Below are positions 50,765-59,712 of a stretch of 64,000 nucleotides of DNA, one piece after another; the stretch's first letter is position 1; each line of letters starts with the position of its first letter. This stretch comes from Cupriavidus basilensis. Its GTDB lineage: Bacteria > Pseudomonadota > Gammaproteobacteria > Burkholderiales > Burkholderiaceae. The stretch lies in the NCBI RefSeq assembly GCF_008801925.2, contig NZ_CP062803.1, forward strand, positions 1,798,001 to 1,862,000, given 5' to 3'. The notes under the pieces were generated by a model that was given only the letters and a program-made list of their open reading frames with translations, had not been told where the DNA came from and ran no database searches. The position numbers were made by a program, and so were the translations under genes.

Positions 50765-52138
50765 ATGGCGACCAACGAGCCTCCTTCACCGAATTTGCCT
50801 TCCGCGCGCAAGGCATCGCTTCACGCCACGCTTGGCGAACTGGCGGCAGGTGGCGCCGTGCTCGCGCTGCTCCTGCTGCTGGCACTGTGGTTCATTACCG
50901 TGCTTGCCCCCCGGCCAGGCGGCCTGGCCGCGCCGATGCTCGGCGCCTGGGGCCTGGCGGTGGCAGTGGTACTGTCGCTGCTGCTGGTGCGCCTGCGGCG
51001 GCTTCGGCGCGCGGGGGAAGACAACCTGGCGCGCATCCAGGACAGCGAGGCTCGCCTGGCAGGGATCATCCGCTCGTCGATGGAAGCGATCATCACGGTG
51101 GACGAAGCGCAGTGCATTGTGTTGTTCAACCCCACGGCGGAGCGTCTTTTCGGGTACACCTCCGCCCAGGTGACCGGCCGCCCCCTGGCGGACCTGATTC
51201 CGGCGCGCTTTCGTATGGCACATGAGGCGCACGTACGCCGGTTCGGCGTCACCGGGGTCACGGACCGGCAGATGGGCCAGCAGCGGGTACTGCATGCGCT
51301 GCGCCAGGACGGCACGGAGTTCCCCATCGAGGCTTCCATCTCCCAGACGCAGGACGGCGCCGGCAAGCTGTTTACCGTCATCCTGCGGGACACCACGGAG
51401 CGGGTGAGGGTGGAGACGGCCCTGCGGCAGTCGCGCGAGGAGCTCCAGCAACTCTCCGACCGGGTCCAGGCATCGCGGGAAGAGGAACGCCGCCGTATCG
51501 CCCGCGAGTTGCACGACGACCTGGGCCAGCGCCTGAGCGCGCTGAAGATGGACCTGGCTATCCTCGTCAGCGACCTCATGGATGCCGGAACGGCGCCTGC
51601 CTTGCTGGACCAGGCCGCCGCCATGCACCTGGTCATCGACGAAACCGTGGCTTCGGTGCGACGCATCGCCGCCGACCTGCGCCCGGCGTTGCTGGACGAG
51701 CTCGGCCTGATCCCGGCGATCGAATGGCTGGCAAAGGAGTTCTCCGCCCGCTATGGCGTCAATGTCATCACCCATGCCGCCGAGGAGGAAGACGTCGGCG
51801 AGCACGCGGCCACCGCGGTATTCCGTATCGTGCAGGAGGCGCTTAGCAATGTCGTGCAGCATGCGCAGGCCAACCGGGTCGATATCGAGCTGGTTCGCCA
51901 GGACGACCATTTTGAGCTGACCGTGCGGGACAATGGCCACGGCAATGCCGCCACGCAGCCTGCCGGTGGCGAGCGGGTATCGCTGGGGCTGGTGGGGATC
52001 CGGGAGCGCGCACGGCTGCTTGGGGGCACCGTGGCGACAAGCCAAGCGCCTGGCGAGGGCTTCTGCCTGACCGTGCGCTTTCCGTTGGCCACAGCCACAG
52101 CCACAGCCACAGCCGCGAGCGCGGAGGCAAGCCCATGA
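50765..52138 (+). CDS. PAS-domain sensor histidine kinase, NarX/DegS-type (HisKA_3)
   Basis: 457 residues. Two membrane helices (about 28-47 and 55-76) with almost no periplasmic loop, then a PAS domain (about 95-210: IIRSSMEAIITVDEAQCIVLFN, FGYTSAQVTGRPL). The HisKA_3 box is ERRRIARELHDDLGQRLSALKMDL with His ~250; the ATPase part has EALSNVVQHAQANRVDIEL and GLVGIRERARLLGG. The short N-terminal region implies an intracellular signal sensed by PAS. Its stop overlaps the response-regulator start by 4 bases (ATGA). Confidence 0.9.
   Translation: MATNEPPSPNLPSARKASLHATLGELAAGGAVLALLLLLALWFITVLAPRPGGLAAPMLGAWGLAVAVVLSLLLVRLRRLRRAGEDNLARIQDSEARLAGIIRSSMEAIITVDEAQCIVLFNPTAERLFGYTSAQVTGRPLADLIPARFRMAHEAHVRRFGVTGVTDRQMGQQRVLHALRQDGTEFPIEASISQTQDGAGKLFTVILRDTTERVRVETALRQSREELQQLSDRVQASREEERRRIARELHDDLGQRLSALKMDLAILVSDLMDAGTAPALLDQAAAMHLVIDETVASVRRIAADLRPALLDELGLIPAIEWLAKEFSARYGVNVITHAAEEEDVGEHAATAVFRIVQEALSNVVQHAQANRVDIELVRQDDHFELTVRDNGHGNAATQPAGGERVSLGLVGIRERARLLGGTVATSQAPGEGFCLTVRFPLATATATATAASAEASP
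52088..52111. repeat. Four tandem GCCACA repeats in kinase 3' end
   Basis: Four uninterrupted 6-base units at 52088-52111 encode an Ala-Thr repeat in the last residues of the histidine kinase, just before the overlap with the response-regulator gene. Confidence 0.75.
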
Positions 52139-52779
52139 TCCCCGTGATGATCGCCGACGACCACGCCGTGATGCGCGACGGGCTGCGCCACATCCTGAGC
52201 CGCGCGGGTGGCTTCGAGGTGGTGGGTGAGGCGGTGGATGGCGCTGCCGTGCTGCAGATGGCGCGCGACTGCAAGGCCCGGGTCATCCTGCTGGACCTCT
52301 CCATGCCCGGGCGCAGCGGGCTGGAGTTGATCAGGCAATTGCGCGTGGAGCAGCCCGAGCTGCGTATTCTGGTGCTGACCATGCATGCCGAGGAGCAGTA
52401 CGTGGTGCGCGCGTTCCGGGCCGGGGCGGCGGGCTACCTGACCAAGGAAAGCGCGGCCACGGAGCTGGTCAGCGCGATTGGCAAGGTCGCGGCGGGGGGC
52501 ACCTACGTGAGTCCCGCGATGGCCGAGAAGCTGGCCAACAGCCTGCAGGACGAGCGCCGCGAGGATCCCCACCTGCGCCTGTCGGATCGCGAGATGGAAG
52601 TCTACCGCCGCCTGGTGCTGGGCGAGCCGCTGACCGAGATCGCTGCCGCCTTGTGCGTCAGCGCCAAGACCGTAAGCACCTACAAGATGCGGTTGATGGA
52701 AAAACTGCGGTTGCCCAGCGAGGCGGCGCTGGTGCGCTATGCGATCCAGCATCGCCTGTTTGACGAAGGCGATATCTAG
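52135..52779 (+). CDS. NarL/FixJ-family response regulator
   Basis: 214 residues. Receiver with D8/D9 (VMIADDHAVMRDGL), phospho-acceptor D54 (VILLDLSMPGRSG) and conserved Lys (YLTKESAA). The LuxR-type HTH follows at ~150-205 (LRLSDREMEVYRRLVLGEPLTEIA, SAKTVSTYKMRLMEKL). Partner of the overlapping kinase. Nearby stress genes are possible targets (inference). Confidence 0.92.
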   Translation: MIPVMIADDHAVMRDGLRHILSRAGGFEVVGEAVDGAAVLQMARDCKARVILLDLSMPGRSGLELIRQLRVEQPELRILVLTMHAEEQYVVRAFRAGAAGYLTKESAATELVSAIGKVAAGGTYVSPAMAEKLANSLQDERREDPHLRLSDREMEVYRRLVLGEPLTEIAAALCVSAKTVSTYKMRLMEKLRLPSEAALVRYAIQHRLFDEGDI

Positions 52780-52824
52780 CTCCTGCGCTTCCCGCGCTTA
52801 CCGCGCTTCCCGCGTTTGCTGCGC

Positions 52825-52838
52825 TTGATCTGGGACAA
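52825..52838 (+). promoter_or_regulatory. FNR-type box, degenerate (TTGAT-CTGG-GACAA)
   Basis: Eight of ten positions match. The centre is about 86 bases before the tandem universal stress protein start, the same spacing as at the 45017 gene. Confidence 0.45.
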
Positions 52839-52917
52839 AGTGCGGCAGGCGCGCTGTGCCACCATGAACTGGACCGGGTCTGCCAGCAGGCATGCTCGCC
52901 AATACATGGAGCACATC

Positions 52918-53754
52918 ATGGACTACCGGACCGTGCTGGTCGCGCTCGGAGCGGATCCCGACTGCGCATCCCGCGTCAGGATGGCTGCCGACCTGGCAGC
53001 CTCTTTTGGCGCGCATGTCACCGGCGTCAGCGCCACCGGCCTGCGCCTGGACCCGATCCGGGGCGCGGGCGATGACGCTGCGCGGCATATGGCGGCGTCG
53101 CGCGGCAGGCTGCTGTCGCAGGCCACGCTGCAGGGCGAGATACTGAGCAGCACCATGGCGGCGCAGGCGCCGGGCGTACCGTTCTCGCACCGCGTGGTGG
53201 AGGAGGAAACCGGCTGGGTCCTGGCGCAGGAGGCCCGCGTAGCCGATCTGGCCGTGATGGCTCGGCCGGTGGCAACGCAGGAAGTGGCATCGCTGGGCGC
53301 CGGGGCGGCCGAGTACGTGCTGCTTAACGCCGGCCGCCCGGTATTGCTGGTGCCGCAGGCGTTTCGCCGGCTGCATGGCGGGCACGTGGCGATCGCATGG
53401 GACGGGCAGCGCGAAGCGGCCCGGGCCGTGGCCGACGCCATGCCTTTGCTGCTGCGCGCCAGCCACGTCACCATCATCGGCGTCTGGGACGATCGCGGCG
53501 AACCGCGGGCGGACTCGGAGCCGGTGGCCGGCTTGCGGCATTACCTGCAGCGCCATGGCATCGTGGCCGGCGTGCGCAACGTGCAGAAGGCGGGGCCCGT
53601 CGCCACCTGTCTGCTCGACGCGGTTGGCGCGCTGGGGGCCGACATGCTGGTGGCCGGGGGCTACGGCCACTCGCGCATGCGCGAACTGATCATGGGCGGC
53701 ACCACGCGCACGTTGATGCATCACGCGCCGGTGCCACTGTTGTTGTCGCATTGA
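52918..53754 (+). CDS. Tandem-domain universal stress protein
   Basis: 278 residues, two Usp-like halves. The first (RTVLVALGADPDCASRVRMAADLAASFGA) has lost the glycine-rich ATP loop; the second begins at about 158 (GGHVAIAWDGQREAARAVADA) and ends with the Usp-like GGYGHSRMRELIMGGTTRTLM. The ATG at 52918 has GGAG at good spacing and is preferred over the one at 52906. The gene is 11 bases upstream of the beta-CASP hydrolase gene, and an FNR-type box lies before it. Confidence 0.88.
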   Translation: MDYRTVLVALGADPDCASRVRMAADLAASFGAHVTGVSATGLRLDPIRGAGDDAARHMAASRGRLLSQATLQGEILSSTMAAQAPGVPFSHRVVEEETGWVLAQEARVADLAVMARPVATQEVASLGAGAAEYVLLNAGRPVLLVPQAFRRLHGGHVAIAWDGQREAARAVADAMPLLLRASHVTIIGVWDDRGEPRADSEPVAGLRHYLQRHGIVAGVRNVQKAGPVATCLLDAVGALGADMLVAGGYGHSRMRELIMGGTTRTLMHHAPVPLLLSH

Positions 53755-53765
53755 CGGAGCGCGCC

Positions 53766-55124
53766 ATGCAGCTGCAATTTCTCGGCGCGACCGATACCGT
53801 CACGGGGTCCAAGTATGTGCTCGACACCGGCCGCAGCCGCGTGATGGTGGACTGCGGGCTGTTCCAGGGCTACAAGGCGCTGCGCCTGCGCAACTGGGAC
53901 CGCTTGCCGGTCGATCCGTCCACGCTGGACGCGGTAGTGCTCACGCACGCGCATATCGACCATAGCGGATACCTGCCGCTGCTGGTGCGCAACGGCTTTC
54001 GGGGGCGGGTGTTCTGCACCATGGGCACCGCGCAGCTGTGCCAGATCCTGCTGCCCGACAGCGCGCACCTGGCGCAGGAGGACGCGCACTACGCCAACCG
54101 CAAGGGCTACTCGCGGCATCAGCCGGCGTTGCCGCTCTACGACGGCGCGGACGCCGTGCGCGCCTTGCGCCGGCTCGACCCGTTTCACTACGACACGCGG
54201 GTGCGGGTGACGCCCGACGTGGAGGCGGAGTTTCATCGCGCCGGGCATATCATCGGCTCGGCCATCGTGACGCTGCATGTGGATGGCAAGCGGATTGTGT
54301 TTTCCGGCGACCTGGGACGCCAGCACGACGTCGTGATGCGCGCCCCGGAGATCCTTCGCGAAGCGGATCACTTGCTGATCGAGTCCACCTACGGCGACCG
54401 CGCCCATCCCGCGGAGGATCCGCTCGACACGCTGGGCGAGGTCGTCAGCCGCACCATCGGGCGCGGCGGCAGCGTGGTGATTCCCGCGTTTGCCGTCGGG
54501 CGCACCCAGGCGCTGCTGTATTGCCTCTACAAGCTGCGCGAGCAAAACCGTATTCCGCAGGTGCCGGTCTACCTCAACAGCCCGATGGCGATCGACGCCA
54601 CCACGATCTTCGCCCTGCACCCGGACGAACTGCGGATCGATCGCGCCGCCTGCGCGGCGGCCTGCCATATCGCCATCCTGATCCAGAGCATGCAGCAGTC
54701 CATGTGGCTGAACCGTGACCGCGCACCCAAGATCATCCTGGCCGGCAGCGGCATGGCAACCGGCGGGCGGGTGGTGCATCACCTGGAGACCTATGGCCAG
54801 GATGCGCGCAATACGATATTGCTCTCGGGCTTCCAGGCCGCCGGCACCCGCGGCGCGGCGCTGGCCTCGGGCATGCGTGAACTGCGCATCCATGGCAAGC
54901 AGGTCGCCATCCAGGCTTCGGTGGAGCAGATCACTTCACTCTCGGCCCATGCCGACGCCAATGAACTGATGACGTGGCTTGGCGGCTTCGGCGGCCCGCC
55001 CCGGCAGACCTTCGTGGTGCATGGCGAGCCGTGCGCGAGCGACGCCCTGCGCCAGCGGATCGAGCGGGAGCTGCGCTGGGCGGTCACGATGCCGGAGTAT
55101 CTTCGTTCATACGCGCTGGACTAG
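53766..55124 (+). CDS. MBL-fold hydrolase with beta-CASP/RNA-specificity domain
   Basis: 452 residues. The metallo-beta-lactamase motifs are THAHIDHSG (HxHxDH), FHRAGHIIGSAIV, and VFSGDLGR. The beta-CASP insert and RMMBL end contain AFAVGRTQALLYCL, GSGMATGGRVVHHLE and SLSAHADANELMTWL. Related proteins are archaeal/bacterial CPSF-like ribonucleases. It may process RNA under stress, since it sits in one unit with a Usp gene (inference). GGAG precedes the ATG. A pair of 11-base direct repeats (CTCGGCGGCAT) lies just after the stop at 55167-55177 and 55189-55199. Confidence 0.9.
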   Translation: MQLQFLGATDTVTGSKYVLDTGRSRVMVDCGLFQGYKALRLRNWDRLPVDPSTLDAVVLTHAHIDHSGYLPLLVRNGFRGRVFCTMGTAQLCQILLPDSAHLAQEDAHYANRKGYSRHQPALPLYDGADAVRALRRLDPFHYDTRVRVTPDVEAEFHRAGHIIGSAIVTLHVDGKRIVFSGDLGRQHDVVMRAPEILREADHLLIESTYGDRAHPAEDPLDTLGEVVSRTIGRGGSVVIPAFAVGRTQALLYCLYKLREQNRIPQVPVYLNSPMAIDATTIFALHPDELRIDRAACAAACHIAILIQSMQQSMWLNRDRAPKIILAGSGMATGGRVVHHLETYGQDARNTILLSGFQAAGTRGAALASGMRELRIHGKQVAIQASVEQITSLSAHADANELMTWLGGFGGPPRQTFVVHGEPCASDALRQRIERELRWAVTMPEYLRSYALD

Positions 55125-55262
55125 GCGGGCATGGCAAGCGGTGGCCGGCGCCATCCCCGCCGGCGTCTCGGCGGCATTTCGGCGTCAACTCGGCGGCATC
55201 TCAGCCGGCATGGATGGCCCGCTTCTGTGTAGCGAGCGCAGGCGACTTTGACTGGTGCAGCG

Positions 55263-55364
55263 TCAGGAATACCGTCCAATATCCAGCAGCACGTCGCATT
55301 CCACGGTCCGATTGCCACGGGAATCGATTACTTCGCGGCCGATGATATCAACGATAGTGCTCAA
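55263..55364 (-). pseudogene. eno: Truncated enolase (N-terminal 33 codons only)
   Basis: Started at TTG 55364 with AAGGAGAT upstream, this frame reads [17 protein letters not shown] and [11 protein letters not shown], the N-terminus of bacterial enolase, then stops after ~33 codons (enolase is ~430). No further enolase sequence is recognisable in the following 138 bases. It is 43 bases downstream of pyruvate kinase on the same strand, so it looks like the remnant of a second glycolytic gene of that operon, removed by deletion. A GGAG-led TTG start suggests that translation may still begin. Confidence 0.82.
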
Positions 55365-55407
55365 CTTTATCTCCTTGAAACAGTTTGGATTTGAGATCAG
55401 GACGCGC

Positions 55408-56826
55408 TTATTCAACCTGCGCAATTCGTAACAGGTTCGTCGTCCCAGCTGTGCCAAATGGCATGCCCGCCGCGATGACAATGGTCTCGCCTTTTTTTGC
55501 CAATCCCTCGCGTGCTGCGGTCTGGCACGCAAATACGGTCATTTCCGAGACTGCTGCAACGTCGTGGTTCACGACCGGGTGTACCCCCCACACCAGGGCA
55601 AGCTTGCGGGCGGTACTGAGCTTGGGCGTCATGCCTATAATGTGTGCTTTTGGACGTTCCCGCGCCATGCGTAAAGCGGAGTAGCCAGAGCTGGTATAAG
55701 CGACGGTGGCGGCGACACCCAGCAGGTCTACGACATTGCGCATTGCCAATCCGATTGCGTCGGCAATCTCAGCACGTGCAGGGCTATGGGATTCCTTCAT
55801 CGTCTCGACGAAGAATGGATCGGCTTCGGTCTGATCAATAATGCTGCTCATCATGCGAACCGCTTCGATCGGAAACTTTCCCGATGCGGACTCGGCTGAC
55901 AGCATCACCGCATCAACCCCGTCGTAGATCGCGGTTGCGACGTCCGACGCTTCTGCGCGGGTGGGCACCGGCGCATTAATCATCGACTCAAGCATTTGCG
56001 TAGCCACAATCACGGGCTTTCCCAACTGCCGACACATGCGTACGATGCGCTTTTGAATGGCCGGCACCTGCTCCGCAGGCATTTCCACCCCGAGGTCGCC
56101 ACGAGCAACCATGATGGCGTCGGAAGCCTGCACGATCTGTTCGAGCTGGTTGATGGCTGCCGGCTTTTCCAGCTTCGCCAGAATTGACGCCCGGCCTTTC
56201 ACGATTTCCTTGGCTTCTTCGATATCTTCGGGCCGCTGCACAAAGGAAAGCGCAACCCAGTCGATGCCCAGCGCCAGCCCGTAGTCGAGGTCTCTTCTGT
56301 CTTTCTCGGTCATTGCAGACATGGGCAAAACCACACCGGGGACATTGACCCCCTTGCGCTCTGACAGCATGCCGCCGTTAATCACCCTGGTATCAGCGAA
56401 GTCGGGGCCACAACGCTCGACTTTCAAATGGATCTTGCCATCGTCGAGCAGCAGTCTTGCGTCTTCGGTCAATGCAGCAAAAATTTCCGGATGGGGAAGC
56501 GAGACGCGGCGCTGGTCTCCTGGCTTTTTATTGTCCAGATCAAGACGAAACCGGGCACCGTTCTCCAGCATGACCGGTCCGTCAGAGAATGTGCCAATAC
56601 GCAGTTTTGGCCCCTGCAAGTCGAGCAGGACGCCAATAGGACGCCTTACCTCCGCTTCAACCGTCCGGATGATGTCGAGCCGTCTCTTGTGATCCTCGTG
56701 CGTGCCATGGCTGAAGTTCATCCGGAATACGTCGACCCCGGCATGAAATAGCGCTTCAATGGTTTCCTTGGTATTGCTTGCCGGTCCGATGGTAGCGACA
56801 ATTTTTGCCTTGCGATTGCGGTGCAT
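55408..56826 (-). CDS. pyk: Pyruvate kinase
   Basis: 472 residues, full length. [10 protein letters not shown] at the start, [22 protein letters not shown], the catalytic [11 protein letters not shown] (active-site Lys), [10 protein letters not shown] and ATQMLESMI are all present, plus the C-terminal regulatory domain. It converts phosphoenolpyruvate and ADP to pyruvate and ATP. It is the sixth gene of the RuBisCO-like/TRAP cluster, 217 bases after the SDR gene, so it may have its own promoter. A catabolic copy serving this pathway is likely in addition to a housekeeping one (inference). Confidence 0.93.
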   Translation of the reverse strand: MHRNRKAKIVATIGPASNTKETIEALFHAGVDVFRMNFSHGTHEDHKRRLDIIRTVEAEVRRPIGVLLDLQGPKLRIGTFSDGPVMLENGARFRLDLDNKKPGDQRRVSLPHPEIFAALTEDARLLLDDGKIHLKVERCGPDFADTRVINGGMLSERKGVNVPGVVLPMSAMTEKDRRDLDYGLALGIDWVALSFVQRPEDIEEAKEIVKGRASILAKLEKPAAINQLEQIVQASDAIMVARGDLGVEMPAEQVPAIQKRIVRMCRQLGKPVIVATQMLESMINAPVPTRAEASDVATAIYDGVDAVMLSAESASGKFPIEAVRMMSSIIDQTEADPFFVETMKESHSPARAEIADAIGLAMRNVVDLLGVAATVAYTSSGYSALRMARERPKAHIIGMTPKLSTARKLALVWGVHPVVNHDVAAVSEMTVFACQTAAREGLAKKGETIVIAAGMPFGTAGTTNLLRIAQVE

Positions 56827-56966
56827 GCCAGTCTCTCTTTAGTCCGCTGCTGTGATCAACGTCGCGCGAGAATCATTCATGTTTGTAAGGATTGCCCAGC
56901 GATGAATGCATCATGACCAGGTCGTTCCAGTTCGGGATGATTACGGTCAGCTTCCCCCGGACGACG

Positions 56967-56981
56967 GCCGCAGATTGCGGC
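56967..56981. other. Short hairpin in SDR-pyk gap
   Basis: GCCGCA-GAT-TGCGGC forms a 6-bp stem with a 3-base loop in the 217-base gap between the SDR and pyruvate kinase genes. A T-run follows on the plus strand only, so it is not a terminator for the operon itself. It could slow polymerase or protect an RNA end. Confidence 0.3.
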
Positions 56982-57043
56982 TGACTTACTTTTTCCTCAA
57001 TGCCGTTTGCGTTCTCTGCTTGCCGAAATACTCAAGTCCACCC

Positions 57044-57820
57044 TTACGTCAGCTTGCGCGCTCCCGATGCCAGAAAACCACCATCTACCGGCAAATCTAC
57101 ACCGGTGGTGTACCCGGCCTCATCGCCGACAAAATACATCACGGCCGCAGCAATTTCCGCAGTCGATCCATAGCGATCCATAGGAATGGCGTGGGTATAT
57201 TCCTTGCGGAACTGGTCCGTGTGAAGCACGCGGGTCATCGGCGTGTCGACCGGGCCAGGCGATACCGTATTTGCAGTGATGCCATGCTCGGCGAGTTCCA
57301 CGGCCATCTGCCGCGTCAGCGCAATGACTGCTCCCTTCGATGTACCGTAGGCAGTGCGCCCCGTGCCCACAGAACGCTGCCCGGCGACCGATGCCAGGTT
57401 CACGATGCGCCCCCACTTGTGCTTCAGCATCAGTCGCGCTGCATGCTGGGCGCACAGTAGCGTGCCGGTGACGTTGACATTCATCGTTGCGAGGAAATTT
57501 TCAAGCGGAAATTCCAGGAATGGAAAAACCTTTGCGATGCCGGCGCAGTTCACTAGCACATCGCAGCGGGCATGCCGGCTTTCAATTTCGGTAAAGGCCT
57601 GTGCCACGGACGCAGCATCGCCAGCGTCGATCTGTTGGGCCTCAGCGCGCAAGCCTGCTGCGCTGAGCTCCCCCGCGCGACCTTTTGCGGCTTCCATGTC
57701 GCGATCTGCGACGACTACCGTGTAGCCCGCTGCACCAAGGCGCTGACAGATTTCCGCGCCTATGCCCATAGCGCCGCCAACCACGACGGCAACGCGATCC
57801 TTATTGCTCTGATTTTGCAT
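57044..57820 (-). CDS. SDR-family oxidoreductase
   Basis: 258 residues. Short-chain dehydrogenase with VVVGGAMGIGAEIC as cofactor loop (Gly in place of the usual Thr), DVLVNCAGIAK, catalytic Ser in LASVAGQ and YGTSK with Tyr and Lys. Classical SDRs oxidise sugar alcohols or hydroxy acids with NAD(P). In the operon it follows the TRAP transporter by 14 bases and probably oxidises the imported sugar acid (inference). AGGAGA precedes the ATG at 57820. Confidence 0.88.
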   Translation of the reverse strand: MQNQSNKDRVAVVVGGAMGIGAEICQRLGAAGYTVVVADRDMEAAKGRAGELSAAGLRAEAQQIDAGDAASVAQAFTEIESRHARCDVLVNCAGIAKVFPFLEFPLENFLATMNVNVTGTLLCAQHAARLMLKHKWGRIVNLASVAGQRSVGTGRTAYGTSKGAVIALTRQMAVELAEHGITANTVSPGPVDTPMTRVLHTDQFRKEYTHAIPMDRYGSTAEIAAAVMYFVGDEAGYTTGVDLPVDGGFLASGARKLT

Positions 57821-57834
57821 TCTGTTCTCCTGTG

Positions 57835-59709
57835 TTACAGAAAGCCGATGGAGATCCATGGCACCGCCGCGACAATGATCAATCCGACAACCATGGCGGC
57901 GATGTATCCGACGATGGGGCGAATTCCTTCGTCCGGGTGAACTTTCGAGATCGCGCATGCCGCGTAATAGCCAACCCCGAAGGGCGGCGCAAAAAGGCCG
58001 ATACCCATCGACAGGATCACGACCATCGCGTAATGGACTTCGTGGATGCCGATGGCATGTGCTATTGGAAATACCAAAGGCCCGAACAGTACGATGGCCG
58101 GTATCCCTTCCAGCACGCTGCCGAGGATCACGAAAGCCAAGATGGAAACAGCCATGAAGCCTACGGCGCCGCCTGGCAGCGAGCGCATCACATCGGTGAG
58201 GGTGCGCGAAAAACCGGATTGTGTGAGCCCCCAGGCCATCGCGGTGGCCGCGCCAATGATCAAGAGAATCGCGCCGGACAGACTCGCCGTTTCCACTAGC
58301 ATCGGGTACAAGCGCCGGAAGTCGAACTTGCGATAGATGAGAAGCCCGGCGACCACCGCGTAGACGATGCCGATCGTTGATACCTCCGTTGCCGTCGCGA
58401 CGCCCTCGACCACGGCGGCGCGGATGATGAAGGGAAGCGCGATTGCAGGCAAGGCCACCACGAAGGCCTTTGCGATCTCGGCCCGGTTTGCCCGCGTCAC
58501 CTGCGACAAGTCCTCACCGCGATAGCGCCAGAACACCACGCCGATCAATCCAATGGCGAGCACAATGCCCGGTAGCATGCCCCCTGTGAACAGGGCCGAG
58601 ATCGACACGCCCGTCACCGAGCCGATCGTAATGAGTACGATGCTCGGCGGTATGGTCTCTGTCTGGGCGCCGGTTGCCGCCAGCAGGGCAACCAGATCGC
58701 CTTCCCTTGCACCGCGGTTTTTCATTTCGGGGAACAGCACCGGCGCGATCGCAGCCATGTCGGCCGCCTTGGAGCCGGAAATCCCTGATACCAGGTACAT
58801 GGCGCCCACCAGCACATAGTGCAGGCCGCCGCGCACATGGCCCAGCAGGGTCGCCAGGAAGCCCACCATCGCGCGCGCCATGCCAGTCATCTCGATTAAC
58901 TGCCCCAGAAACACGAACAGCGGCACCGAAAGCAGGATGAGATGGCTCATTCCCTCATCCATGCGGCCAACCACGATCAGCACCGGCGTCGTGGTGGTCA
59001 GCATGATGTATCCCAGCGTGGCCAGACCGAATGCAAATGCGATCGGCACGCCGGCAAAGACACAGGCCGCGACCACGACAACAAAGAAAATCACCAGATT
59101 AAAGTTGCCGAGCTTCTGGAATAGCGGTTGCAGCATCCACATGCCGACTATTAACACCGCCGCGAGCGCAAGCGCCTTGCCCACGGTCTTTCGGTCGGAG
59201 AACTGGGCCAGGCGCAACAAGGAAAGTAGCGCCATCATGCCAAAACCCACAGCCATAGCCGCTACGCGCCAGCTATTCGCGATATCCAGTGCCGGCGTGC
59301 TGATCATGGCTTCCTCTTGCGCATACTCCAGCGCATGTGGCAGCACTAGCAACAGAAACACCAGCGCAGCCACCGTTGCCAGCACGTCGACGAATGCGCG
59401 CGTGGCTGGAGAAAGCTTGCCTACCACAGCTGTCATACGCATGTGCTCGCCTTTTTCGAAGGCTACGGCGGAGCCCAGCATGGCCAGCCACAGGAACAGG
59501 ATGGAGGCAAGTTCATCTGACCAGATCAGTGGGGTGTGGAAAACGTAGCGGCCGATCACTCCGGCCAGTAGAACGAAAATTTCTACCGCCACTAGCAGCG
59601 CGGCAGGTACCGCCAGGCAGTGCCCGAGCAGGCGTTGTAAGCGCGCCGCGCCGGCGCTGATGGCGTCTCGCGGCTGATTTGCCGCGGCATTCGTGCGTGC
59701 GATGTGCAT
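57835..59709 (-). CDS. TRAP transporter fused DctQ-DctM permease
   Basis: 624 residues. The first ~180 are the small four-helix DctQ domain (YVFHTPLIWSDELASILFLWLAMLGSAVAF); from about 195 the large DctM domain follows (ILVVGRMDEGMSHLILLSVPLFVFLGQLIEMTGM, GSKAADMAAIAPVLFPEM). Fused QM forms are known. It imports an organic acid using an ion gradient, taking it from the DctP protein encoded 3 bases upstream. GGGGTGA precedes the ATG. Confidence 0.92.
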   Translation of the reverse strand: MHIARTNAAANQPRDAISAGAARLQRLLGHCLAVPAALLVAVEIFVLLAGVIGRYVFHTPLIWSDELASILFLWLAMLGSAVAFEKGEHMRMTAVVGKLSPATRAFVDVLATVAALVFLLLVLPHALEYAQEEAMISTPALDIANSWRVAAMAVGFGMMALLSLLRLAQFSDRKTVGKALALAAVLIVGMWMLQPLFQKLGNFNLVIFFVVVVAACVFAGVPIAFAFGLATLGYIMLTTTTPVLIVVGRMDEGMSHLILLSVPLFVFLGQLIEMTGMARAMVGFLATLLGHVRGGLHYVLVGAMYLVSGISGSKAADMAAIAPVLFPEMKNRGAREGDLVALLAATGAQTETIPPSIVLITIGSVTGVSISALFTGGMLPGIVLAIGLIGVVFWRYRGEDLSQVTRANRAEIAKAFVVALPAIALPFIIRAAVVEGVATATEVSTIGIVYAVVAGLLIYRKFDFRRLYPMLVETASLSGAILLIIGAATAMAWGLTQSGFSRTLTDVMRSLPGGAVGFMAVSILAFVILGSVLEGIPAIVLFGPLVFPIAHAIGIHEVHYAMVVILSMGIGLFAPPFGVGYYAACAISKVHPDEGIRPIVGYIAAMVVGLIIVAAVPWISIGFL

Positions 59710-59712
59710 GGC

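Noticed and set aside
55167..55199. Two CTCGGCGGCAT direct repeats after the beta-CASP gene as a transposon target duplication
   Set aside because: The repeats are only 22 bases apart and enclose no element; more likely local duplication.
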